From NCBI RefSeq assembly GCF_003600625.1, contig NZ_CP032489.1, forward strand, positions 3,162,001 to 3,226,000: a stretch of 64,000 nt of DNA, in the 5' to 3' direction. Of this stretch, positions 9,371 through 19,064 are shown piece by piece. Under the pieces are notes generated by a model, which saw nothing but the letters and a program-made list of their open reading frames with translations, did not search any database and had not been told where the DNA came from. The stretch is from Arachidicoccus soli. GTDB lineage: Bacteria > Bacteroidota > Bacteroidia > Chitinophagales > Chitinophagaceae. The stretch's first letter is position 1. Every line of letters starts with the position of its first letter. Made by a program: the position numbers and the translations under genes.

Positions 9371-11242
9371 ATGAAATTTTTAAAGACCCTTTTCTTTTCA
9401 GGAATTGTTGCCTTCAGTAATATGGTTATCGGACAAACGGCACTTACCATCCCTACCAATATTCAGAAAGCATACGAAAATGGTACAAGAAACACAAATG
9501 GCAAACCGGGGACGAATTATTGGCAAAATACAGCCAATTATAATATCCAATTAAATTTCATTCCGGGAACTAGGCAAATTAGTGGTTCAGAAAATATTAC
9601 TTACACCAATAATAGTCCTGACACATTGCATGAAATATGGTTTAAACTTTATCCTAATTTTTATCAAAAAGGAGTAGCGCGCTCTTCTTCCGTAAAAGCA
9701 AGGGATCTTACTGATGGTGTAAAAATAGACTCCCTTATTATAAATGGAACTTCTGAGAAAACTACAGATGCAAAAATTGATGGCACCAATATGACAGTCC
9801 GTATTCAACCTTTGTTGCCGCATCAGCAAATGACCTTTACCATCAGCTGGTCTTATGTTTTAAACAAAACCTCGCACCAACGAACCGGAGAGGTAGAAAA
9901 AGGATCTTATTTTGTCGCTTACTTCTTCCCACGCATTGCCGTCTATGATGATGTGGATGGCTGGAACAGATTTCCATATAAAGGGTTACAAGAGTTTTAC
10001 AACGATTTCTGCAATTTTACTGTGGCACTTACTGTTCCTAAAAACTATGTAGTTTGGGCTACCGGCAATTTGCAAAATGCCAATGAAGTATTTCAGCCTA
10101 AATATGTTGAACGCATACACAAGGCAGAACAAGAGGACGACTTCACAGATATTATTGACACCCAAGATTTAAAAGAAGGAAACATTACTGCCAATCATCC
10201 ATCGAATGTCTGGAAATTCAAAGCAGAAAACGTCACTGATTTTGTATTTGCTACCAGCGATCATTATGTGTGGAAGGCCTCTAGCCTGGTCGTTGACCCT
10301 GCCACCGGAAGGCGCACGCGCGTAGATGCAGCCTTTGATCCCAAACATAAGGACTTTGAAGAAGTGGCCAGTTTTGCCAGAAAAACAGTCCATGCAATGA
10401 GCTATTCTTTTCCTGCCTGGCCCTATCCATATCCTCACGAGACTATTTATGATGGGCTCGACCAAATGGAATATCCGATGATGGTCAATGATAACCCTTT
10501 GCGCAATCGTACTGCTAGTATTGAATTGACTGATCACGAAATATTTCATACCATGTTCCCTTTTTATATGGGTACCAACGAAACAAAATATGCCTTTATG
10601 GACGAAGGCTGGGCAACGATTGGGGAATGGGTCATTTCACCAATGATAGATAGTACAATTGTAGATAGTTACGGGATGAAAAATTACAATATGGCAGCGG
10701 GCACTGAAATCGATTCGCCAATCATCACACCCAGTACAGAAGAGACGGGCGTTGATTATTACCTCAATGCTTATCCCAAACCAGCAATGGGCTACTACTA
10801 CGTTAGAGATATGTTGGGAAATAAACTTTTCACAAAAGCCTTACATCATTTTATCGCCACCTGGCAAGGGAAGCACCCCATACCCTATGACTTTTTCAAT
10901 TGTATGAATGAAGGGGCCGGCCAAAACTTAAACTGGTTTTGGAAAAAATGGTTTTTCGACAATGGGTTTCCAGATTTAGGCATTGAAAACATTATCAGAA
11001 ACGGGAATCATTATAAAATAATTATACTATCAAATGGCAATAAACCTACTCCAGTAGATATTACTTGTACATTTAGTGACCACTCTATCCGGAAAATACA
11101 CCGAAGTATTGCAGTCTGGGAAAAAGGAAATAAGCGAATTACCCTCTCTTTCAATGCAAATAAAAAATTAGTTAAAGCTCAATTAGGCAGCACGTACGAT
11201 GCTGACAACAATAAAAAAAATGATGTTTTCAAAATAAAATAG
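9371..11242 (+). CDS. Secreted M1 family metallopeptidase
   Basis: This is a gluzincin zinc aminopeptidase-type enzyme of 623 aa. A signal peptide (MKFLKTLFFSGIVAFSNMVIG) precedes a beta-rich N-terminal domain (about 50-300). The zinc site is HEIFH (H389, E390, H393) with the third ligand E412 in FMDEGWA, 18 residues after the second histidine, as in M1. The exopeptidase-type loop before it reads GLDQMEYPMMV rather than GAMEN, so true aminopeptidase activity is uncertain. The product is probably periplasmic or surface located. It is followed at 70 bases by a secreted GH32 enzyme on the same strand; the two share no obvious pathway. Confidence 0.9.
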   Translation: MKFLKTLFFSGIVAFSNMVIGQTALTIPTNIQKAYENGTRNTNGKPGTNYWQNTANYNIQLNFIPGTRQISGSENITYTNNSPDTLHEIWFKLYPNFYQKGVARSSSVKARDLTDGVKIDSLIINGTSEKTTDAKIDGTNMTVRIQPLLPHQQMTFTISWSYVLNKTSHQRTGEVEKGSYFVAYFFPRIAVYDDVDGWNRFPYKGLQEFYNDFCNFTVALTVPKNYVVWATGNLQNANEVFQPKYVERIHKAEQEDDFTDIIDTQDLKEGNITANHPSNVWKFKAENVTDFVFATSDHYVWKASSLVVDPATGRRTRVDAAFDPKHKDFEEVASFARKTVHAMSYSFPAWPYPYPHETIYDGLDQMEYPMMVNDNPLRNRTASIELTDHEIFHTMFPFYMGTNETKYAFMDEGWATIGEWVISPMIDSTIVDSYGMKNYNMAAGTEIDSPIITPSTEETGVDYYLNAYPKPAMGYYYVRDMLGNKLFTKALHHFIATWQGKHPIPYDFFNCMNEGAGQNLNWFWKKWFFDNGFPDLGIENIIRNGNHYKIIILSNGNKPTPVDITCTFSDHSIRKIHRSIAVWEKGNKRITLSFNANKKLVKAQLGSTYDADNNKKNDVFKIK

Positions 11243-11312
11243 CAGAAATTACAAATTGGCGTGACATATAAGTTCACTGATGTTCATCGAATAGTCATCT
11301 AAATTTATTGTC

Positions 11313-12851
11313 ATGTTGAAAATATTAAAAAGCCTGCTCTTCATCTTTTTGTTTTGCACAGCTACTCTTTGCCAAGCGCAAAACAAAGTTGCTACACCTC
11401 AATGGAGGCCTGCTTACCACTTTACACCGATAAAAACCTGGACAAATGACCCGAATGGATTATTTTATGATCAAGGGCTTTTTCATTTATATTTTCAAAA
11501 TAATCCCTTTGATAATGTCTGGGGGCATATGAGTTGGGGGCATGCGGTAAGTAAAGATCTGGTGCATTGGACGCATCTTCCTGTAGCAATTCCGGAAATA
11601 AATAAAAAAGATACAACGATATCTATTTTTTCCGGCTCTGCGGTTATGGATAAAAACAATACCAGTGGTTTTGCGATACATAAAAAAAGCCCCATTGTCG
11701 CTATTTTTACGGGCGATCTTCCCAAACAAAAGAAAGAAGCACAATATATCGCCTATAGTAATGATACAGGTAAAACATTTAAGCTTTATACGGATCATCC
11801 GGTAATAGATTTAAATAGACCGGATTTTCGAGATCCAAACGTTTTTTGGTACAAGCCCACAAAACAATGGATAATGGCAGTTTCATTAGTCCACGAACAT
11901 AAAATCAGGTTTTATAGTTCATCCAACTTAAAACAGTGGCATTTGCTAAGCGATTTCGGGCCAGCTGGTTATATAGGCCATGATTGGGAATGTCCTTCTT
12001 TAATGCCCCTCACTGTTGACGGGAAAGCATCCGAAACCAAATGGGTCCTGTTGGTTTCTTGTTGGGGAGAAAAAGGTCCTTACATGCAATATTTCATTGG
12101 CGACTTTGATGGCCAATATTTCAAGAATGAAAACCCGTCTGGCCAAGTACTAACTGTGGATAATGGTGATTGCTTTTATGCAGCTATACCTTGGCGACTT
12201 AAAAAGAATAAACAAATATTACTGGGATGGTTGACACCCGGAAAAATAGACACCCATCCTTGGCGCGGACAAATGTCAATCCCCAGAGATCTTTCATTGC
12301 GCACTACAAGCGATGGCATTCGGTTATTTCAAGCACCGGCATCAATTATCCGGAATAAATTAAAGAAACTATCCGGAGGGAAAAATGACTTCTGGAAGAA
12401 CCTATATGTAAATAATCAAATTTTAGTGCCTAAGAATTTAGAGACCTATCATAGCAATGCATATTGGATAGAAGCGTCATTTAAGATTAGCGGGGCAACA
12501 AAACTAGGATTTAATATTATGGAAGATAGTGTTTCCGGTAGCAAAATAATTGTCGGATACGATGTAGGCAAAGGCGTTTTATTTGTAAACAGTAAACATA
12601 CGCAGGAGAAATATAAATCATCCGGAAATTTATTCCTGTCAACACCATTAAAACCAATCAAAGGGAAGATACAACTTCAAATTTTACTTGATAAATCATC
12701 TTTAGAAGTCTTTGGCAATGATGGTCGAAAAGTAATTACCACCATTACCTATCCTACCAAAAATGAAAAAGGTATCTCCCTGTTTTCAGAAGGCAAAACG
12801 GTTATAGAAAAGATGCATATCTGGGATTTAAGTAAGGTCAAAAACAGATAA
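11313..12851 (+). CDS. Secreted GH32 beta-fructosidase (levanase/inulinase/invertase type)
   Basis: This 512-aa enzyme hydrolyses beta-fructosidic bonds in fructans or sucrose. A signal peptide ends near CQAQ (about residue 23). The three GH32 catalytic motifs are present: nucleophile D46 in WTNDPNG, transition-state stabiliser D174 in FRDP, and acid/base E226 in ECPSL. A five-bladed propeller (about 30-340) is followed by the usual C-terminal beta-sandwich, ending GKTVIEKMHIWDL. The overall layout is closest to fructan beta-fructosidases of Bacteroidota. No fructokinase, transporter or SusCD genes adjoin it, so it is not in a fructan utilisation locus. Confidence 0.94.
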   Translation: MLKILKSLLFIFLFCTATLCQAQNKVATPQWRPAYHFTPIKTWTNDPNGLFYDQGLFHLYFQNNPFDNVWGHMSWGHAVSKDLVHWTHLPVAIPEINKKDTTISIFSGSAVMDKNNTSGFAIHKKSPIVAIFTGDLPKQKKEAQYIAYSNDTGKTFKLYTDHPVIDLNRPDFRDPNVFWYKPTKQWIMAVSLVHEHKIRFYSSSNLKQWHLLSDFGPAGYIGHDWECPSLMPLTVDGKASETKWVLLVSCWGEKGPYMQYFIGDFDGQYFKNENPSGQVLTVDNGDCFYAAIPWRLKKNKQILLGWLTPGKIDTHPWRGQMSIPRDLSLRTTSDGIRLFQAPASIIRNKLKKLSGGKNDFWKNLYVNNQILVPKNLETYHSNAYWIEASFKISGATKLGFNIMEDSVSGSKIIVGYDVGKGVLFVNSKHTQEKYKSSGNLFLSTPLKPIKGKIQLQILLDKSSLEVFGNDGRKVITTITYPTKNEKGISLFSEGKTVIEKMHIWDLSKVKNR

Positions 12852-13006
12852 AACGACCTGCCGAAGCCTTGAATCTGATAGATGCATGTCAACTTTTAAC
12901 CGTAGATATTTTAAGCATAAATTTGCATTAACACAATGGCTATCAATAGCAAATACCTTGACACATAAATAATTTACATTACTTTTCAAATTCAATCTTA
13001 TTTTAT

Positions 13007-13014
13007 TACCTTTG
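13007..13014 (+). promoter_or_regulatory. -7 promoter element of fusA (TACCTTTG)
   Basis: The sequence is a perfect match to the Bacteroidota consensus TAnnTTTG, 70 bases before the fusA start. A T-rich stretch lies about 20 bases upstream where the -33 element should be. Confidence 0.7.
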
Positions 13015-13084
13015 CGCCTTGAAAACTGCCCAAGTGTATTTTTTTGCTTAGTTTTCTACAAAATTTTCAAAACATAAATTAATT

Positions 13085-15241
13085 ATGGCGGACTTAAAAT
13101 TTCAACGCAACTTTGGTATTGCCGCGCACATTGATGCTGGTAAAACCACCACCACTGAACGCATTTTGCGTTACACAGGTATGATTCACAGAATTGGAGA
13201 AGTACACGATGGTGGTGCTACTACCGACTGGATGGAACAAGAAAAAGAAAGAGGTATCACGATTACATCTGCTGCTGTAAGCTGTAATTGGAGCTTCCCC
13301 ACAGATAAAGGAAAAGTTACGCCAGACTCTAAAAAATATTCATTTAATATCATTGACACTCCCGGTCACGTTGACTTTACTGTAGAAGTAGAACGTTCTA
13401 TGCGTGTACTAGATGGTTTGATTGCATTATTTTCTGCTGTTGACGGAGTAGAACCTCAGTCTGAAACAGTTTGGCGCCAAGCCAACCGTTATAAAGTACC
13501 GCGCATCGGCTTTGTAAACAAAATGGATCGTTCTGGTGCAGACTTTTTAAATGTGGTACACCAGGTGAAAGAGATGTTGGGTGCCAACGCTGTGCCTTTG
13601 CAATTACCTATTGGCGCAGAAGACGACTTTAAGGGCGTCGTAGATTTAATTAGAAATACAGGTATCATTTGGGACGATAGTACAGAAGGTATGACTTATA
13701 CCGAAATACCTATTCCTGAAGATATGAAGGAAGATGTGATTGAATGGCGTGCCAAATTAATTGAAGCTGTTGCTGAATATGACGACACTTTAATGGAGAA
13801 ATTCTTCGAAAACCCTGATACAATTAGTGAAGACGAAGTACATGAAGCCATCCGCAAAGCTTGTATCGATTTAAGTATCGTACCAATGATGTGCGGTTCT
13901 TCTTTCAAAAATAAAGGCGTACAAACTGCATTAGACGCTGTTTGTCGTTATTTACCTTCACCAATAGACGTAGATGCAATTGAAGGACACGATCCGGATG
14001 ATGCAGAGAAAATATTGACTCGTAAACCAAGTGCAAAAGAACCTTTTGCTGCTTTGGCATTTAAAATTATGACAGATCCTTTTGTGGGTCGTTTGGCATT
14101 CTTCCGGGTTTATTCTGGTCATTTGGATGCCGGTTCTTATGTATTAAACGTAAGAAGTGGTAAAAACGAACGTATCAGCCGTATCATGAAGATGTTTGCC
14201 AACAAACAAAATCCTGTTGACTTTATCGAAGCCGGAGATATTGGAGCTGCAGTTGGTTTTAAAGAAATTAAAACCGGTGATACTTTGTGTGATGAGAAAC
14301 ATCCTATTGTATTGGAAAATATGTTTATTCCGGAACCGGTTATCGCTGTGGCAATCGAACCAAAAACGCAAGCTGACGTAGATAAAATGGGTATGGCGAT
14401 TGCAAAATTGGTGGAAGAAGATCCTACATTGCGCGTAAATACAGATGAAGATACCGGTCAGACCATCCTTCGTGGAATGGGGGAATTGCACTTAGAAATC
14501 ATCATCGACCGTATGCGTCGTGAATTTAAAGTAGAAGTGAACCAAGGTGCGCCTCAGGTTGCTTATAAAGAAACATTCCAATCTACTATCCAACACCGTG
14601 AAGTATTAAAGAAACAATCCGGTGGTCGTGGTAAATTCGCCGATATCCAATTTGAGATCGGACCTGCCGAAGAAGAATGGTTAAAAGAAAATGAAGGAAA
14701 ACACTTCCAATTTGTAAACAATATCGTAGGTGGTTCTATTCCTCGTGAATTTTTCCCGGCTATTCAAAAAGGTTTTGAAACAGCAATGGGAACCGGAGTA
14801 TTGGCTGGCTATCCTGTAGACAATATGAAAGTTCGTGTTTTTGATGGTAGCTTCCACAACGTGGATTCTGATGCCATGTCATTTGAACTTTGTGCAAAAG
14901 CAGGTTTCCGTGAAGCTGGCAGAAAAGCAAAACCGGTATTATTGGAACCCATCATGAAGGTAGAAGTAACCACTCCAGATCAATACATGGGGGATGTTAC
15001 AGGTGACCTTAACCGTCGTCGTGGTATGATGGAAGGTATGGATACACGTGGTAATGCACAAGTAATCAAAGCGAAAGTTCCATTAAGCGAAATGTTTGGT
15101 TATGTTACCCAATTACGTTCATTATCTTCTGGCCGTGCAGCCTCTACAATGGAGTTTGACCACTACGCCCCTACGCCTAACAATATCGCTGAAGAAGTGA
15201 TAGCGAAGAGCAAAGGAAAAGTAAAGAATGAAGACGATTAA
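13085..15241 (+). CDS. fusA: Translation elongation factor G
   Basis: EF-G is the GTPase that moves tRNA and mRNA through the ribosome after peptide bond formation and helps recycle ribosomes. The 718-aa length is typical. The G domain has [15 protein letters not shown] (G1), the switch region [18 protein letters not shown] (G3) and [10 protein letters not shown] (G4); domains II to V follow, with the domain IV/V stretch [20 protein letters not shown]. It stands alone with its own promoter and a strong terminator; rpsL and rpsG are not next to it. The start gives [15 protein letters not shown]. Confidence 0.98.
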   Translation: MADLKFQRNFGIAAHIDAGKTTTTERILRYTGMIHRIGEVHDGGATTDWMEQEKERGITITSAAVSCNWSFPTDKGKVTPDSKKYSFNIIDTPGHVDFTVEVERSMRVLDGLIALFSAVDGVEPQSETVWRQANRYKVPRIGFVNKMDRSGADFLNVVHQVKEMLGANAVPLQLPIGAEDDFKGVVDLIRNTGIIWDDSTEGMTYTEIPIPEDMKEDVIEWRAKLIEAVAEYDDTLMEKFFENPDTISEDEVHEAIRKACIDLSIVPMMCGSSFKNKGVQTALDAVCRYLPSPIDVDAIEGHDPDDAEKILTRKPSAKEPFAALAFKIMTDPFVGRLAFFRVYSGHLDAGSYVLNVRSGKNERISRIMKMFANKQNPVDFIEAGDIGAAVGFKEIKTGDTLCDEKHPIVLENMFIPEPVIAVAIEPKTQADVDKMGMAIAKLVEEDPTLRVNTDEDTGQTILRGMGELHLEIIIDRMRREFKVEVNQGAPQVAYKETFQSTIQHREVLKKQSGGRGKFADIQFEIGPAEEEWLKENEGKHFQFVNNIVGGSIPREFFPAIQKGFETAMGTGVLAGYPVDNMKVRVFDGSFHNVDSDAMSFELCAKAGFREAGRKAKPVLLEPIMKVEVTTPDQYMGDVTGDLNRRRGMMEGMDTRGNAQVIKAKVPLSEMFGYVTQLRSLSSGRAASTMEFDHYAPTPNNIAEEVIAKSKGKVKNEDD

Positions 15242-15258
15242 TTCTCTTTGAATAAAAG

Positions 15259-15291
15259 GAAAAACCACTCAAATATTTGGGTGGTTTTTTT
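15259..15291 (+). terminator. Terminator after fusA, probably bidirectional
   Basis: The stem pairs AAACCAC with GTGGTTT plus an inner CAAAT/ATTTG, flanked by A and T runs on both sides. It could therefore also end the minus-strand operon finishing at 15328. Confidence 0.85.
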
Positions 15292-15327
15292 GTGCACTTA
15301 AGCACTCCCTCTCAGAAGCAAGTTTTA

Positions 15328-15660
15328 CTATCTGTCTAACCCTAATAATTTTCTTCCTTCCGGTGTAAGCATCGTGAAATTCCATTCAGGCTCCCATACA
15401 ACAATAATATCTACTTCATATTCCGGAAAAGCCATAGAAAGCACATTGCGTACTCCCATTTTTATCGAATCACTTAAAGGACAGGCCCTGGTAGAAAAAG
15501 TCATTGTAATCACAATAGTCCTTTCTCCCTTAAATTCAATATTGAAAACCAAGCCAAGGTCTATAATATTTACAAAAAGCTCTGGATCCATTACGTTATG
15601 CAGCGCTGTAAGTACAATCGCTTTATCACTGTACCGGGGATCATTGAATGCTATTTCCAT
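15328..15660 (-). CDS. MIP18/DUF59 family Fe-S assembly protein (SufT/PaaD-like)
   Basis: This is a 110-aa single-domain protein of the MIP18 family, whose members help insert or mature iron-sulfur clusters. Family features are the opening helix with DPELFVNIIDLGLV and the conserved cysteine in TRACPLSDSI. Its start overlaps the 3' end of the upstream membrane-protein gene by 20 bases in another frame, a sign of translational coupling. It is the last gene of the nitrosative-stress set, where repair of NO-damaged clusters would make sense. Which proteins it serves is not known. Confidence 0.88.
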   Translation of the reverse strand: MEIAFNDPRYSDKAIVLTALHNVMDPELFVNIIDLGLVFNIEFKGERTIVITMTFSTRACPLSDSIKMGVRNVLSMAFPEYEVDIIVVWEPEWNFTMLTPEGRKLLGLDR

Positions 15661-16921
15661 CTAATATTTTAGTTTTATGGTTGAGGACTTTTATTACATT
15701 AGCCAGATACATAACTGCGAGCATGATCCAACAAAGCAGGGCAATTCTTATCCATAATAAACGCATCATAAGAATTCCCAGTGCGAGAAATAATAGGGCC
15801 ACTATAAATATAAAGAATTGGTAATGCAACCATTTTTCATTGTATAATTGCTTCGGCAACGGTACCCTCACTTTACCATTCAATTTCTTATAATGATCAT
15901 TCCAAACGATAAAAGGTAATGTTTTAAAAGTCATTCCCAGGATAATGGAACTTATCCAACCTAAGAATAAAAACGTTCCGTAGAGTATCGCCCATTTAGT
16001 TCCAGAGAAGAAATAAACAAACGGAACCAATACACAACTTATCGCCAAACAAAGCATAGCGGCGAAAGTATGCCGCATTGAAAAATCCACCGCCTTTTTT
16101 ATTCTATTTTTAAATACATCATACAAAAAGATAAGCCAAAGTATAATACCCGAAAGAATTAGTGAAGCATACAATAAAAAACGAATAGATGTGCCAAAGA
16201 AAAATCCGTCTAAGAGGAACAAAATCAGACCTGCATTTTGCAAGACAAAAGACCATCGAAGTAATCGCTCTTTTTTTGACTTTCCCAATAAAAACATGGG
16301 GACTAATTTTATGCTTACGCCAGTAATCAGTCCTAAAAACCAGCCTACCAAACCCGCATGAGCATGGAGTTTAAGAATGTCTAAATGGTTGCCTTTAATA
16401 AAGGGGAATGCCAGGTTTATTGCAAGCATCAATCCAAGTGAAACCGTGAAAAGCAGCCATATTGCCGAGCTCAGAACGAAGATTTTTTGAATGGAATATT
16501 GCCTGCAGATAAGCGTAGTTTTCCAGACATTTATCAGGTAAAGCATGGCTGCTATTACTACACAACTGCCACCCAAAATCATCCAAAAGCCCGTAAAGAA
16601 ATTCCAGAAAGAGATGACCAAAATAGTAACACCTATTGCCAAAAAACAATAGGATAAAAACGATAACCGCTCACTATATAAATCTTGCTCACATATTACA
16701 GGCAACAACTGATAAGCTGCCCCAAAAATAATCATCGTAGCCCATCCCAAGGCAGCAGCATGCACAATACCTAAAATATGCGGATTGAAATAATGGAATA
16801 GTAAATCCGGAGCGGCAAAAAAGAGCATAAAAGAAAGTATCAGGAAATACAAAGCTCCTGTGCCATAAAAAGGAAGTACCGCGCTATTCTTAGGCGCATT
16901 ACCGATATTGATAGATGCCAT
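15641..16921 (-). CDS. Haem-copper-oxidase-like polytopic membrane protein
   Basis: The 426-aa protein is very hydrophobic, with about twelve membrane helices. The motifs IVHAAALGWATMIIFGAAYQ and LKLHAHAGLVGWF place histidines within helices as in the NnrS / cytochrome oxidase subunit I-like families, but the full CuB histidine set is not obvious, so I do not call it a terminal oxidase or NO reductase. It lies between a DUF1858/DUF2249 gene (1 base away) and the MIP18 gene (20-base overlap). That context suggests a haem- or metal-binding membrane protein in NO tolerance. It could alternatively be a stray subunit I relative with a sensing role. Confidence 0.72.
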   Translation of the reverse strand: MASINIGNAPKNSAVLPFYGTGALYFLILSFMLFFAAPDLLFHYFNPHILGIVHAAALGWATMIIFGAAYQLLPVICEQDLYSERLSFLSYCFLAIGVTILVISFWNFFTGFWMILGGSCVVIAAMLYLINVWKTTLICRQYSIQKIFVLSSAIWLLFTVSLGLMLAINLAFPFIKGNHLDILKLHAHAGLVGWFLGLITGVSIKLVPMFLLGKSKKERLLRWSFVLQNAGLILFLLDGFFFGTSIRFLLYASLILSGIILWLIFLYDVFKNRIKKAVDFSMRHTFAAMLCLAISCVLVPFVYFFSGTKWAILYGTFLFLGWISSIILGMTFKTLPFIVWNDHYKKLNGKVRVPLPKQLYNEKWLHYQFFIFIVALLFLALGILMMRLLWIRIALLCWIMLAVMYLANVIKVLNHKTKILDGNSIQ

Positions 16922-16922
16922 A

Positions 16923-17750
16923 TTATTCTATTTTTTCTATCAACAACTTCACCTCATTTTCTGCGAGATGAAAGATGTGTATCTGAAAACCTTTATCACC
17001 CAGTTCATCTAATAAATAGATAGGTATCCTTTTATGATGAACAAACAAGGCTTTACCATCCGGAAGCTTTGCCAAGGCATTCAATATAGTTTCCATTGGG
17101 CCTGGCATTTCTAAATGTCGCACATCTACTTCTATTAATTTTTCATTCGGATATTTCAATTTATTTTGAGAAAAGACCTCCGCTGATTCTGTGAAAATTT
17201 TACTTTTCTTTGAATCTTCTACTACCGTTTTTTTCTTCCCTTGTTTTAAAAAATAAGTATGAAACTCATTGGGAGAAATAGTCTCGGTGTAGCACAATGC
17301 ATTATCTTTTTCAAATAAACGTACCAAAGGCGTGGGAACAAAAGTATTAATGATACAAAGCACTTTCCCTATTTCAACTTCTTTGAATTTCTTCATTATT
17401 TCCTTCAACGGATCATTGTCTGTTGCCAACATTTGACGTACATCAAAATTATTGATATCAGCATCTTTTAAAGCCATTAGCCACTCTGGTTTATCTTTTG
17501 CTTCTTCCTCAACCAAAGTATCCCTCTCTACAAAATCAAAACCTAAAGGTTTAAGTACACGAGCCATATCCGTCACTTGTACTCCGCCCATTTTTGCAGC
17601 TTCGGCCATGGTAACACGAGATGCCATTAATTTTCGCAACATGGGGTTTTTCAATTTTTCCAATACTTTCGCCAAAGAAGCAATTGCATCAATACTCTGT
17701 TTATCTTCCTTTATTATTTCCGAAATGCGGGTGTCCTTTGTAATTGTCAT
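16923..17750 (-). CDS. DUF1858 + DUF2249 protein
   Basis: The 275-aa cytoplasmic protein has an N-terminal DUF1858-like helical domain (about 1-75, opening MTITKDTRISEIIKED) and two DUF2249-like segments (about 95-165, and about 195-275 opening LIEVDVRHLEMPGPM). DUF2249 is a small TusA/SirA-like fold often found beside hemerythrin or RIC proteins. The same domain is fused to RIC in the next gene upstream, which supports a shared pathway. No catalytic role is established. The stop lies one base from the next start. A hairpin followed by a T-run lies between this gene and ric. Confidence 0.8.
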   Translation of the reverse strand: MTITKDTRISEIIKEDKQSIDAIASLAKVLEKLKNPMLRKLMASRVTMAEAAKMGGVQVTDMARVLKPLGFDFVERDTLVEEEAKDKPEWLMALKDADINNFDVRQMLATDNDPLKEIMKKFKEVEIGKVLCIINTFVPTPLVRLFEKDNALCYTETISPNEFHTYFLKQGKKKTVVEDSKKSKIFTESAEVFSQNKLKYPNEKLIEVDVRHLEMPGPMETILNALAKLPDGKALFVHHKRIPIYLLDELGDKGFQIHIFHLAENEVKLLIEKIE

Positions 17751-17768
17751 AATTATTTTTCTTTATTG

Positions 17769-17826
17769 AAAAATAAAAAAGCCGCCCAAAATCCATCTGC
17801 ACAATTCTCACCTTTCTTTAGGCGGC
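17769..17826 (-). terminator. Hairpin with T-run between ric and the DUF1858 gene (possible attenuator)
   Basis: Read on the minus strand, GCCGCC and GGCGGC form a 6-bp GC-only stem with a loop of about 34 bases, followed at once by a T-rich run. It follows the ric stop by about 20 bases and may reduce transcription into the three downstream genes. The long loop makes it weaker than a textbook terminator. Confidence 0.55.
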
Positions 17827-17845
17827 CTCTATTTTCATCAAAAGT

Positions 17846-18817
17846 TTATACTGCAATTGAGTTTTCCAATTTCTCAGCTTTCGGAAAAAGTATATTGTTT
17901 TCAAGATGAATATGCTTAATAAAATCATTTTCAAATTCCTGTAGCTTCTCAAATAAGTATTTATACGAATTGCAGGCATCAGCAGGCAGCGTATAATTAT
18001 TCGTCAATTTCCTGAATAGCTTTAAGTCATCACCCGAATGTTCATGTTCCATCTTCATCATTTGTATAGGGCCACTCACCATTCCTTTATAAGCCTTTGT
18101 TTTATTCTTAGAAGCAGCAGCCAAATTTTTGATATTGGGAAATAAAATTTCTTCTTCTTTCTGTAAATGATGCTGAATATCCTGCAGAAAGTAATGCACT
18201 TTGGTAGCTAATTCCGGCAATTCCGGGTGGTTGGCTTTGTGATGTTCCGATACTTTGACGGCCATATTATTGATTATCTCCGCATTGTCCCTCACATATT
18301 GATGATGGGTATTAATAATAAAGTCTGCAAGAAACTCAATTGGCCATTTGTCATAATCGTAAGCATCAACTATGGTTGCCGATTCTGCAGCATTCAAAGC
18401 ATTTTCTACCTCTTCAATAGGAATGCCCGCTTCAGCACTGGCCTCTTTTAAAGACTTCTCACCACCGCAACAGAAGTCGATTCCCATCTTCTTAAATACT
18501 TCCGCTTTGCGATAATCTTTGGCAGCAATATCACCCACAGTAGGCTCTCCAGTGGAAGAATCTACTGCATTTTTCTTTATTTCAATGTACCAATGTTCCG
18601 GGCCCTTTTCTAAATATTCGAATGAAAAAATATTACCCCGCTCTCCCATTAATTGATAATATACCGGTTTAGGATCATGATCATTATGAATAATGAAACT
18701 ATCTCCCGGTTTCAAAGCATCAAAATATTCGAAGATGGTTGGATGCTTTAATCGAGGTTCAATTAAAGTTACATCCAGAATCTTAGTTTCATCTATTGCC
18801 GTATTAGCTATATTCAT
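17846..18817 (-). CDS. ric: Iron-sulfur cluster repair di-iron protein (RIC/ScdA/YtfE type) with N-terminal DUF2249
   Basis: RIC proteins restore iron-sulfur clusters damaged by nitric oxide or peroxide, using a di-iron centre. This 323-aa version has an N-terminal DUF2249 domain (about 12-80), then the ScdA_N/DUF542 domain with the hallmark MGIDFCCGG (C116, C117), then a hemerythrin-like four-helix bundle (about 160-312). Likely iron ligands are the histidines in THHQYV, QHHLQKEEEILFP, KMEHEH and KHIHLENNILFP. Classic RIC proteins lack the DUF2249 part and are near 220-250 aa, so this is a fusion. It is first in a four-gene minus-strand set and is preceded by a palindrome and a good promoter. 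Confidence 0.93.
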   Translation of the reverse strand: MNIANTAIDETKILDVTLIEPRLKHPTIFEYFDALKPGDSFIIHNDHDPKPVYYQLMGERGNIFSFEYLEKGPEHWYIEIKKNAVDSSTGEPTVGDIAAKDYRKAEVFKKMGIDFCCGGEKSLKEASAEAGIPIEEVENALNAAESATIVDAYDYDKWPIEFLADFIINTHHQYVRDNAEIINNMAVKVSEHHKANHPELPELATKVHYFLQDIQHHLQKEEEILFPNIKNLAAASKNKTKAYKGMVSGPIQMMKMEHEHSGDDLKLFRKLTNNYTLPADACNSYKYLFEKLQEFENDFIKHIHLENNILFPKAEKLENSIAV

Positions 18818-18850
18818 TTTAATAATTATTTTTTAGGTAAATCAATAAAG

Positions 18851-18858
18851 CAAAGGTA
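18851..18858 (-). promoter_or_regulatory. -7 promoter element of the ric operon (TACCTTTG)
   Basis: On the minus strand this is a perfect TAnnTTTG, 33 bases before the ric start. A TTG lies 21 bases upstream, within the palindrome, and fits the -33 element. Confidence 0.75.
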
Positions 18859-18865
18859 GTGTATT

Positions 18866-18901
18866 ATAATAATAAAAGACAATTTAGTCTTTTATTGTTA
18901 T
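18866..18901 (-). promoter_or_regulatory. Large palindromic operator over the -33 region of the ric promoter
   Basis: Arms AATAAAAGAC and GTCTTTTATT are perfect 10-bp inverted repeats around AATTTA. They extend to 15-bp arms with one mismatch (ATAATAATAAAAGAC). The centre lies near -37 from the expected transcription start. The position suits a repressor of the NsrR/Rrf2 type or an activator of the CRP/FNR type; the regulator gene is not in the window. Confidence 0.65.
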
Positions 18902-19064
18902 TTCGAAATAAGGAATAATTTATAATAGAATATATTACCAATTTATTTATAATCATTTATTTGCAAAACCGTATTCACCAAATACTCTATTAAATCGAAT
19001 TTTAAATTGATAAAGCAAAATTTTAGCAGTAACATTGTAATTCAATCACTAATTTTTTACAACT

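Noticed and set aside
15641-16921. NO reductase or terminal oxidase subunit I
   Set aside because: The full set of haem and copper histidines could not be placed, so only a family-level resemblance is claimed.
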